From an uncultured Bacilli bacterium (GTDB lineage Bacteria; Bacillota_I; Bacilli_A; RF39; UBA660), in NCBI GenBank assembly GCA_947628635.1, contig CANRAX010000037.1, forward strand, positions 1 to 10,559: a DNA stretch of 10,559 nt. The letters are read 5' to 3'. The notes beneath the pieces are model-generated. The model did not search any database and was not told the origin of the DNA. It saw only the letters and a program-made list of their open reading frames with translations. How positions within the stretch are numbered: position 1 is the stretch's first letter; each line of letters opens with the position of its first letter. Below, in pieces: positions 1-5,883 of this stretch. Made by a program: the position numbers and the translations under genes.

Positions 1-182
1 TCTTCTAAAGATAAAACTTCTTCTATTTTAAAAAGTAATTCTTTTAAAGTTAAGACATTTTTATAATTAATATTATATCTTTCTAAAACTTCTATTTCTT
101 TAGCATTAAGCATTATTTTCCCAACATCAACAAGTAAATTATTTAAATCTTTTTCAATCTCAGCAACTAAATTTTTATCCAT
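1..182 (-). CDS. Unrecognised small protein, N-terminal 60 residues (runs off the left edge)
   Basis: An open frame runs from an ATG at 182 to the window edge with no stop, giving about 60 residues that begin MDKNLVAEIEKDL. The start is supported by a GAGGAG ribosome binding site four bases upstream. The visible part is Leu-, Glu- and Lys-rich with no membrane segment or signal peptide. It looks helical, with a short Tyr/Asn patch (ERYNINYKN) at about residues 35-43. I do not recognise the family. It starts 34 bases after the stop of the preceding membrane-anchored protein with no terminator between them, so the two are probably co-transcribed from the promoter at 757-785. It is likely a real gene because of the RBS, the uninterrupted frame and typical AT-rich codon use. 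Its full length and function cannot be judged here. Confidence 0.7.
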   Translation of the reverse strand, partial: MDKNLVAEIEKDLNNLLVDVGKIMLNAKEIEVLERYNINYKNVLTLKELLFKIEEVLSLE

Positions 183-216
183 AACACTCCTCTAATTCTT
201 AATAGAATGACTATGT

Positions 217-732
217 TCATTTACAAACATAGCCATTATTTTTAAGGTGAGTCATAAATCCTCCCTCAGTATATTTATCTTTTATACGTAAAGTAACAAC
301 ATCTTTACTTTTAGTATTAGTATTTATTTTTATTTGAAGATTTGTATTTTCAAAAAATTCAATATTATTTAAAATTATTGTTTCGTCTTTATCGACTATA
401 ATTTTTACAATTATATTATCGTCAGATACAATAATTTTTTTCTTATTATTCAAATAATCATAGGCTTTATCTAAGGCTTCTTTTATATAATTTATGGTTG
501 AATCATTTTGATATTTTTCAGGTAAAACTATTGTTTTTGTTAATTCCATTTTAGTAATTTTGTTACCTGAAAAAGTTGTTGCTAAATTTTCTTTTACTGA
601 AATTAAGGAGTCTGATGTAATAGTTTTTTCACATTCGACAAGTGGTTGTTTAATATTTATAAACAAGTAAACGATTATAATTAAAATTAAAAATGTTAAG
701 ATTATGGGCAAAATTCTATTTTTTGTTTTCAA
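217..732 (-). CDS. Small membrane-anchored extracytoplasmic protein of unknown function
   Basis: The product has 171 residues: a short basic start (MKTKNR), one hydrophobic segment at about residues 7-26, then a hydrophilic domain of about 140 residues expected outside the membrane. Cysteines occur at 34 (LVEC) and 170 (GYVCK), at opposite ends of the domain, and might form a disulfide. C34 lies too far past the hydrophobic core, with a Glu before it, to make a convincing lipobox. The layout loosely recalls the small YehR/DUF1307-type lipoproteins of Firmicutes, but that is only an impression and I assign no function. The start is TTG at 732, set by a GAGGTGA ribosome binding site four bases upstream. 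The stop is TGA, followed in frame by ACA and TAG. A near-consensus promoter sits just upstream. The downstream gene begins 34 bases after the stop. Confidence 0.85.
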   Translation of the reverse strand: MKTKNRILPIILTFLILIIIVYLFINIKQPLVECEKTITSDSLISVKENLATTFSGNKITKMELTKTIVLPEKYQNDSTINYIKEALDKAYDYLNNKKKIIVSDDNIIVKIIVDKDETIILNNIEFFENTNLQIKINTNTKSKDVVTLRIKDKYTEGGFMTHLKNNGYVCK

Positions 733-736
733 AAAA

Positions 737-743
737 TCACCTC
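737..743 (-). promoter_or_regulatory. Ribosome binding site fixing a TTG start
   Basis: The minus strand reads GAGGTGA, then TTTT, then TTG AAA ACA. No ATG or GTG lies at a suitable distance, so TTG at 732 is the best initiation codon for the membrane-anchored protein. Confidence 0.7.
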
Positions 744-756
744 TTCTTATATTTTT

Positions 757-785
757 ATTATAATAACAATAATTATATTAGTCAA
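757..785 (-). promoter_or_regulatory. Sigma-A-type promoter for the small membrane-anchored protein
   Basis: On the minus strand the -35 box TTGACT (780-785) is separated by exactly 17 bases from a perfect -10 box TATAAT (757-762). Transcription would start near 750, about 18 bases before the TTG codon. This gives the small protein its own transcription start, independent of the kinase gene upstream. The sequence between the kinase stop (849) and this promoter holds T-runs but no clear hairpin. Confidence 0.75.
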
Positions 786-848
786 ATTAAAAACTTAAGT
801 ATAAAAATGAAGAACAACCTTACTTTCTAACAAAAAACGAAAAAGAAA

Positions 849-2741
849 TTAACTAATTATGATAGGTTTTACATCTTTAAAACGATTATTTTCTGGATTA
901 TACTTTTTCTTTAAAGAAAATTCTTCTCTAAAAACTTGTTGAAACTGTTCTTTAGTAAAAGGTTTAGGTATGTAATTTACAAAACCAGCTTGCATATATT
1001 TTTCTTTAGCTCCTTGAATAGCATCAGCAGTTAAAGCAACAACTGGTATTTGGAAGCGACTATCCTCTTTTAATTTTTGAAGTGTTTCCTCTCCTCCCAT
1101 TTCAGGCATCATTATATCCATCAAAATTAAATCATAATTATTAGAACGTACTTTTTCAATACATTCTTTTCCACTAAATGCCTCATCAATTTGAAAATTA
1201 AAATCTTTTAAAACTCTTTTAGCAACTTTTATATTTAAAGCATTATCATCTACAATAAGTATTTTTTTATCTTCATAAGTTAATATAGGTAACTCTTCAA
1301 TAGAGTTATCGCTACTAAATGGTTTTGTCATAATACTTATCTTTTGAGGTATAGTAGCAACAAATAAAGAACCTTCTCCATAAGTACTTTGAACATTTAT
1401 TTTGCCACCCATCATTTCAGTTAATTTTTTAGTAATAGCCAGTCCTAAACCTGTTCCTTCAGTTGTAGAGGTTTTTTCAACTCCAAGTCGCTCAAATTTT
1501 GTAAATAACTTAGCAATGTTTTCCGCCTTAATACCATGACCTGTATCTTGGCAACTTATTATTAAATTGCAAATATTATTTTGATTTATACATTTTACAG
1601 TCAAGTTAATTTGTCCCTCATCAGTATATTTAATAGCATTCGTTAAAAGATTATTAACTATCTCTTTAACATGAACTTTATCACCTAAAAGTTCATAAGG
1701 AATATCTTGAGATAATGAAAGATTAAACTTTATAGGTTTCTCTCCAATCCTTGTTGTAGTAACTTTAACTAAATTTTCAATTTCTTCCTTAAAATTATAA
1801 GGCATTTCTGTTATCTCTAATTTAGCGCTTTCTATTTTATTAATATCAAGAATATTACCTACTATTTCCAAAAGTGTCTCTGAAGCATTTAATATATCAT
1901 TAGCATCTTCTTGCATTTCTTTAGGTAATTGTTCATATTCAGTTAAACCTCTTGACAAGCCAACAATAGCGTTTAGTGGTGTTCTAATTTCATGGGACAT
2001 ACTTGACAAAAAATCAGACTTAGCAAGATTAGCTTTTTCGGCCTGATCTTTAGCTATTTCAAGTTGCTCTATCATTTTAACATCAGGATTTTCAATAGTA
2101 TTGAACATTAAAAATATAATAAAAGTTTCCATAGACGTTGCTAAAGTTAAATAAGGATAAAGTTTTTGAATAATTGCTACAGCCGATAGTCCTATAAAGA
2201 AAGAAAAGATTAAAACATAACGCTTTCTTGCTATATTTTTAAATTTTATAATTAAAGAAACTAAACATATAAGTCCCAAAATAAAAGATGCTATATAGAC
2301 TACATTAGTTGCTGGTCCATAAGAATAACTATAATTATTTACAATTTCGATTTTTACAGGCAAAATTACGATAAAAAATGAACAAATTATAAATAATAAA
2401 AGTATAAAATTTCGTAGTCTTTTTAAAACAATATTATCTTCTAATTTTTCAATATTCATAAAACAAACAAATAAAAGATACAAACCAAAAATAAAAGCAA
2501 AGGCTATTAAATATATTAAAAAAAGTTTATTTACAAGTACTGTTATTAAAGAATTTGTATAATACTTTGCTGTAATATAACAAAATATTTCTAATAATAA
2601 ACCAAAGAAATTACTTAATACTAAGATACTAAAAATTCTATTTTCATAACTACTAATATGTTTCTTTGAAAAAAAGAAAAAGTTTAAAAATATAGAATAC
2701 ATAAGACTTATTACTATTAAAATAATACTAATATTAATCAT
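849..2741 (-). CDS. Hybrid sensor histidine kinase with C-terminal receiver domain
   Basis: This is a 630-residue membrane sensor that autophosphorylates on histidine and passes the phosphate to its own receiver domain. Residues 1 to about 215 hold roughly seven hydrophobic segments with short loops and no recognisable extracellular ligand domain. A short linker rich in Ala and Lys leads into the HisKA domain, with H250 in SHEIRTPLNAI. The HATPase_c domain follows, with an N box at N368 (TNAIKYT), a G1 box DTGHGI (399-404) and a G2 box GTGLGL (429-434). The receiver domain (about 491-610) has the acidic pair D498/D499, phosphoacceptor D542 (LMDIMMPEMGG), T571 and K593. All catalytic residues are present. 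The frame extends to a GTG at 2753, but that codon lies inside the ribosome binding site, so the ATG at 2741 is chosen. No separate response regulator or Hpt protein is encoded nearby, so the output partner and signal are unknown. The gene has its own promoter. Confidence 0.93.
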   Translation of the reverse strand: MINISIILIVISLMYSIFLNFFFFSKKHISSYENRIFSILVLSNFFGLLLEIFCYITAKYYTNSLITVLVNKLFLIYLIAFAFIFGLYLLFVCFMNIEKLEDNIVLKRLRNFILLLFIICSFFIVILPVKIEIVNNYSYSYGPATNVVYIASFILGLICLVSLIIKFKNIARKRYVLIFSFFIGLSAVAIIQKLYPYLTLATSMETFIIFLMFNTIENPDVKMIEQLEIAKDQAEKANLAKSDFLSSMSHEIRTPLNAIVGLSRGLTEYEQLPKEMQEDANDILNASETLLEIVGNILDINKIESAKLEITEMPYNFKEEIENLVKVTTTRIGEKPIKFNLSLSQDIPYELLGDKVHVKEIVNNLLTNAIKYTDEGQINLTVKCINQNNICNLIISCQDTGHGIKAENIAKLFTKFERLGVEKTSTTEGTGLGLAITKKLTEMMGGKINVQSTYGEGSLFVATIPQKISIMTKPFSSDNSIEELPILTYEDKKILIVDDNALNIKVAKRVLKDFNFQIDEAFSGKECIEKVRSNNYDLILMDIMMPEMGGEETLQKLKEDSRFQIPVVALTADAIQGAKEKYMQAGFVNYIPKPFTKEQFQQVFREEFSLKKKYNPENNRFKDVKPIIIS

Positions 2742-2746
2742 AATAG

Positions 2747-2756
2747 TCACCACCTT
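2747..2756 (-). promoter_or_regulatory. Ribosome binding site that moves the kinase start to 2741
   Basis: The minus strand reads AAGGTGGTGA, then CTATT, then ATG ATT AAT. The two GTG codons at the front of the longest frame are part of this Shine-Dalgarno sequence and cannot be served by it. The ATG five bases downstream is therefore the likely start. Confidence 0.75.
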
Positions 2757-2765
2757 ATACTTGTA

Positions 2766-2793
2766 ATTATATCATATTTATTGAGTGTGCCAA
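2766..2793 (-). promoter_or_regulatory. Extended -10 promoter for the hybrid histidine kinase
   Basis: On the minus strand the -35 box TTGGCA (2788-2793) is followed by a 16-base spacer and a perfect TATAAT (2766-2771). TG lies one base upstream of the -10 box (TGATATAAT), which makes it an extended -10 element. The predicted transcript starts near 2759 and has a leader of only about 18 bases. The -35 box touches the U-tract of the upstream gene's terminator. Confidence 0.75.
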
Positions 2794-2819
2794 AAAAAAT
2801 TTAGATTTCTCTAAATTTT
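2792..2819 (-). terminator. Intrinsic terminator of the adenylate-forming enzyme gene
   Basis: The minus strand forms a perfect stem AAAATTTAGA / TCTAAATTTT closed by a GAAA tetraloop and running into a U-tract. The stem is AT-rich, but its length, tetraloop and tail make it convincing. The TAG stop codon of the upstream gene (2811-2813) is part of the 5' arm. Confidence 0.75.
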
Positions 2820-4790
2820 TTGTTTAACTTTTGGTTTTTCTTCTTTTAAACTTTCTATATATTCTCTACCAGATAAATAAGCTGCTTCATCATTGTCAAA
2901 AACAATTTTAAATACTTTTTTAGATATGCCTTCTTTTTCCAAAGCACTAATGTCTCTTTTGCCACTATGTGTTAAAGGGAAACTTTCTTTATTATTGTGT
3001 AGTCTATATAATATTTTATCTGCAACATTATTGCCTAGTAATTGTTGACATCTCTTTTCAACAGATTCAACAATTTCATTAACATTTTTTGTAGAAAATG
3101 GTTGTTTTTCTATGTGAGCAATAAAGAATTTACCATCATTTGATTTAACAACTTCACATGATAAAATATTCTTAGTATCTTTAAGTATAACATCTGCTAC
3201 TATAAAGGCTGGTACTTTTTCATTTTGTTTAGGAATTCTTCCCTTTATGTGAATCCCTTTATCTTTGTCAAGATAACTATATACTGAACAGTCACCCCAA
3301 GTTTTGCCAGATGCATCTTTTATAAAAAATTGTTCAGTAGCTTTTGGGTTATCTTTGTAACATTTCATTGTACATGGTGAATTAGCGACCAATCTACCAT
3401 ATTGATATGGTGCACATTTATTACCATTTTCATCAAGAACTGCATACTCTACCATTTCAAAAGCCTTTAAGCCAGCAGGTTCATGTTTCATTAATGAATT
3501 AGGTTTTTTACTTTGCCAAGCTCTAAAAAGGAGCCAGAAAATACCACCATGTTCACAATCACCGCCAGCTATAGACATTTTTACAATAGAGGTTGGTATG
3601 GGAATTTTATCTTTTCCAGCTTTTAATTTACTCAATGCTTGATTTAAGAATTTTTCTTCATTTACTTCTAATGGCTCTCCTACGGCAAAAGGTATAAAAA
3701 GAAATGGCATCTTTACATTTTTATATTGTGGGTCATTATAAATTTTTTTGAAAGCTATAAGCCAATAGCTTCTTGATGCGACTATATAAGTTGGTTTATT
3801 TATAAGTAATGTGTCAATGAAGAAGTCTTTATCATAAATCGGTTCCAAAGCAAGTTTTGAACCTTGCATTAAAGAATCTGATATACTACAAATAATGTTA
3901 GTATTAGAAAAAGTTGGAATATGAGCTTGAATTGTAAAGTCTTTCATTGAAGTTGTTTTTTGAATTTCTGGGTCATGGCATCTACCAATAGTTATCAAAC
4001 TTCTTGTTGTATGTACTATTGGCTTTGGTCTACTACTTGTTGTACCACTTGAATACGATATAATAAATTCAGTATCTAGATTAGATTTATAATCAATTGT
4101 TTCATTATAATTCTTTCCTAATTCAACAAATTCGTCAATGCTTTGAATTTTTTCATTTTCTTTTTTAAATTCGGCAATTTTATTTACAAATAAACCATGT
4201 TTTTTATCAATATCAGCAAACTTGTTGCCATCTTTTGGTAATGAAGAAGTAAGTGATGACATAATTATTTTATTTACTTTAGTTTTTGGAAGAACATCTT
4301 TTAAATCATCATAGTATCTATCCTCAACAAAAACAATATCATTATTGCATGAGTTTATTATATCAACTAGATAATCAGCATCATAATCTGATGCAAAAAC
4401 ATTAGCTTTAGCACCTAAAATACTTATTGCTCCTAGTAAATAAACAAACTCTGGTGTATTGGAAATACAAATAGGGATTTCATTTTCTTCTTTTATACCT
4501 AAAGTTTTTAATGATTTAGCATATTCTTGCATTTTTTCAAACATTTCTCTATAAGTTATTTCATTTCCCCTATAAAATAAAGCTTTATCATCTAAATTAT
4601 TTTTATTTCTAAGGAAAAGCTCATCATACCAAGAATGGTTATGATTTTTTTGTAAATCTTCTAAAACACCCTCTATCCATTTATCTTTCTTTTCTTTTTT
4701 TCTTTCTTCAATATTCTTCTTTAATATTTGACCCTCCTTTGTAAACAATTTAAAGGTTTTTAAATTTTTAATTTTTTCAACATTTATCAT
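2811..4790 (-). CDS. ANL-superfamily adenylate-forming enzyme (AMP-binding, acyl-CoA-ligase-like), substrate unknown
   Basis: This cytoplasmic 659-residue protein of the AMP-binding (ANL) superfamily would activate a carboxylic acid as an acyl-adenylate and probably pass it to a thiol. The A3 phosphate-binding loop is clear (YSSGTTSSRPK, 246-256). WGDCSVY (498-504) supplies the usual A7 aspartate at D500, and GRIPKQNEK (517-525) corresponds to the A8 hinge. PLTHSGKRDISAL (605-617) carries the A10 lysine K611. Two motifs are unusual: the classic YGxTE motif is not recognisable, and the usual GRxDD of the hinge reads GRIPK. It is therefore a divergent subfamily, and I would not guess a substrate. 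The N-terminus has a Lys/Glu-rich helix at about 24-37. No carrier-protein or condensation domain is attached, so a non-ribosomal peptide synthetase is unlikely. The ATG at 4790 follows GGGGAGG with eight bases between. The gene has its own promoter and terminator and looks monocistronic. Confidence 0.88.
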   Translation of the reverse strand: MINVEKIKNLKTFKLFTKEGQILKKNIEERKKEKKDKWIEGVLEDLQKNHNHSWYDELFLRNKNNLDDKALFYRGNEITYREMFEKMQEYAKSLKTLGIKEENEIPICISNTPEFVYLLGAISILGAKANVFASDYDADYLVDIINSCNNDIVFVEDRYYDDLKDVLPKTKVNKIIMSSLTSSLPKDGNKFADIDKKHGLFVNKIAEFKKENEKIQSIDEFVELGKNYNETIDYKSNLDTEFIISYSSGTTSSRPKPIVHTTRSLITIGRCHDPEIQKTTSMKDFTIQAHIPTFSNTNIICSISDSLMQGSKLALEPIYDKDFFIDTLLINKPTYIVASRSYWLIAFKKIYNDPQYKNVKMPFLFIPFAVGEPLEVNEEKFLNQALSKLKAGKDKIPIPTSIVKMSIAGGDCEHGGIFWLLFRAWQSKKPNSLMKHEPAGLKAFEMVEYAVLDENGNKCAPYQYGRLVANSPCTMKCYKDNPKATEQFFIKDASGKTWGDCSVYSYLDKDKGIHIKGRIPKQNEKVPAFIVADVILKDTKNILSCEVVKSNDGKFFIAHIEKQPFSTKNVNEIVESVEKRCQQLLGNNVADKILYRLHNNKESFPLTHSGKRDISALEKEGISKKVFKIVFDNDEAAYLSGREYIESLKEEKPKVKQKI

Positions 4791-4816
4791 TTATTTTTCC
4801 TCCCCAACTGAGGCTT

Positions 4817-4845
4817 ATAATAGCAAAACATCCTCAACTTTGCAA
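4817..4845 (-). promoter_or_regulatory. Promoter for the adenylate-forming enzyme
   Basis: On the minus strand TTGCAA (4840-4845) and TATTAT (4817-4822) are separated by exactly 17 bases, followed by a short leader with a GGGGAGG ribosome binding site. The -35 hexamer lies at the edge of the repeated element at 4842-4884, so that element would occupy roughly the -35 to -75 zone of this promoter. Confidence 0.6.
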
Positions 4846-4884
4846 CTTTTTCTCCGTTTAAACAGGAACTTACTGGTTGCATAT
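4842..4884 (-). repeat. Imperfect direct repeat, copy A
   Basis: This is 43 bases with a second copy at 5835-5878 in the same orientation. On the minus strand the conserved core is TAAGTTCCT-R-TTTAAA-M-G-R-AGAAAAA-GTTGC. Over the 38 bases before GTTGC I count 31 identities and no gap; one extra A in copy B then precedes GTTGC. Similarity resumes on the far side at ATGTTTT after a six-base length difference. Copy A lies directly upstream of, and includes part of, the -35 box of the adenylate-forming enzyme gene. Confidence 0.75.
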
Positions 4885-4922
4885 GTTTTTGTATATTAAA
4901 AGCTTGGAATTAATTTAAATAG

Positions 4923-4963
4923 AAAAAAAAGGATAATCATATATGAATGTTTATATGTATCCT
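4923..4963 (-). terminator. Intrinsic terminator of the orphan gene
   Basis: On the minus strand AGGATA CATATA pairs with TATATG and TATCCT around an eight-base loop, with a two-base AT bulge. An unbroken run of eight T residues overlaps and follows the last stem base. It lies 30 bases past the orphan's stop codon. It would end transcripts of the orphan gene and any readthrough from rluD. Confidence 0.8.
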
Positions 4964-4992
4964 GATTTAAATTTAATTTGATTTATATTATT

Positions 4993-5730
4993 TTAATGTA
5001 TTTTTCCTTTTTCTTCAGCGTTTTCATTTTCTGTACTGTATTTATAAGACTTTTCAATAAAACTAATTAAGCTTTCAATTTGTTCTCCAAATTGTGGTCC
5101 TTGATAAACTGTTCCATCTGCATGGTCATTTGTTATTTGAATTCCTACTTGGGCACTATATAGAGCATACATTTCTTTTAGCGCATCAAACTCAGCAGTA
5201 TTATCATATTGAAAATCGGGATTTGTCCTTCTTTCTTGCCAAATATAAAATGGAATACTCACACTTTTACAAAGAATCTCCTTTTTTATTTTAGACATAT
5301 TTCCTTTTGGATCATCATACTCTGCTATAAAAATACGCATGCCTACTTCTTGGAATAAGTCGAATATTTCAGGGATATCGTCAAATACTTTTCCCATTTC
5401 TGGATTTCTTAAATTAATCATTTCATTATATTTGTCATCAACTTTTTTTGCATGTTGGTCAAACAAAGGAATTTCATAATGTGTATATGAATAAGGCATT
5501 CTACCCTTATGTTCTTGTCTTTCTGGATAGCCCATTACGTTATAATACCTATCCATGTTCGAAAATACTTTGCCTATTTCTACCTTACAATCCATTATTT
5601 CGTAAAAATTAGGATCCGTGTTTGGATTATTCTTTATCCAATTGTTAATTCCTTCAATTCTTTCTGATAAGCTATCTGCCATAGCATTAATTTCTTCTTT
5701 TTTCATTTCTTCTTTTTTCATAAAAATCAT
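4993..5730 (-). CDS. Orphan soluble protein of unknown family
   Basis: The 245-residue product has no signal peptide or membrane segment, and I recognise no family. It starts with a Lys/Glu/Met-rich helix (MKKEEMKKEEINAMADSL) and is rich in aromatic and acidic residues throughout. Notable stretches are GRMPYSYTHYEIPLFDQH at about 95-112, RIFIAEYDDPKG, YIWQERRTNPDFQYD and NDHADGTVYQGPQFGEQ near the C-terminus. The acidic tail reads ENENAEEKGKIH. No catalytic motif stands out. The frame extends to 5802, but the extra 24 codons overlap a promoter and have no ribosome binding site, so the ATG at 5730 is preferred. Three 60-base samples (from 5341, 5461 and 5521) contain 22, 18 and 21 G/C. Samples from the kinase (2341) and dnaE (8161, 9001) contain 11, 15 and 13. 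Composition, own promoter and terminator, and flanking repeats suggest later acquisition. Confidence 0.8.
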   Translation of the reverse strand: MIFMKKEEMKKEEINAMADSLSERIEGINNWIKNNPNTDPNFYEIMDCKVEIGKVFSNMDRYYNVMGYPERQEHKGRMPYSYTHYEIPLFDQHAKKVDDKYNEMINLRNPEMGKVFDDIPEIFDLFQEVGMRIFIAEYDDPKGNMSKIKKEILCKSVSIPFYIWQERRTNPDFQYDNTAEFDALKEMYALYSAQVGIQITNDHADGTVYQGPQFGEQIESLISFIEKSYKYSTENENAEEKGKIH

Positions 5731-5739
5731 AAATCTAAT

Positions 5740-5746
5740 ACCTCCC
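5740..5746 (-). promoter_or_regulatory. Ribosome binding site that sets the orphan gene start at 5730
   Basis: The minus strand reads GGGAGGT, then ATTAGATTT, then ATG. The spacing is a little long, but no other in-frame start nearby has a Shine-Dalgarno sequence. The ATG codons at 5802 and 5754 have none. Confidence 0.6.
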
Positions 5747-5755
5747 ATCGGCATT

Positions 5756-5784
5756 ATTTTATCATATTTTATTTTTCTTAGCAA
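5756..5784 (-). promoter_or_regulatory. Extended -10 promoter for the orphan gene
   Basis: On the minus strand TTGCTA (5779-5784) is followed by exactly 17 bases and TAAAAT (5756-5761). TG lies one base upstream of the -10 box (TGATAAAAT). Predicted initiation near 5749 leaves a leader of about 20 bases containing GGGAGGT. The promoter lies inside the N-terminal extension of the longest frame, which argues against that extension being translated. Confidence 0.65.
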
Positions 5785-5834
5785 CTTATTCGTAAAATCC
5801 ATGAAAACTTTACATTACCATATAAAACATTTCA

Positions 5835-5878
5835 GCAACTTTTTTCTTCTTTTAAATAGGAACTTATTGATTTCATTT
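5835..5878 (-). repeat. Imperfect direct repeat, copy B
   Basis: This is the partner of copy A at 4842-4884. It sits within 50 bases after the rluD stop and upstream of the orphan gene. Together the copies bracket about 1 kb that contains only the orphan gene, its promoter and its terminator. Unlike copy A, the sequence next to copy B has only a poor -10 candidate, so it may not be an active promoter itself. Confidence 0.75.
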
Positions 5879-5883
5879 TTCTT

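Noticed and set aside
628..636. Lipobox at LVEC in the small anchored protein
   Set aside because: The residue before Cys is Glu, not Gly, Ala or Ser, and the Cys lies several residues past the end of the hydrophobic core.
733..848. Terminator for the histidine kinase gene
   Set aside because: T-runs follow the stop codon, but the only nearby inverted repeat (AATTA-GT-TAATT) is too small and AT-only to be convincing.
5094..5294. Plus-strand open frame of 66 codons
   Set aside because: It lies entirely antisense to the orphan gene, has no ribosome binding site or promoter, and its composition looks like the reverse of a coding frame.
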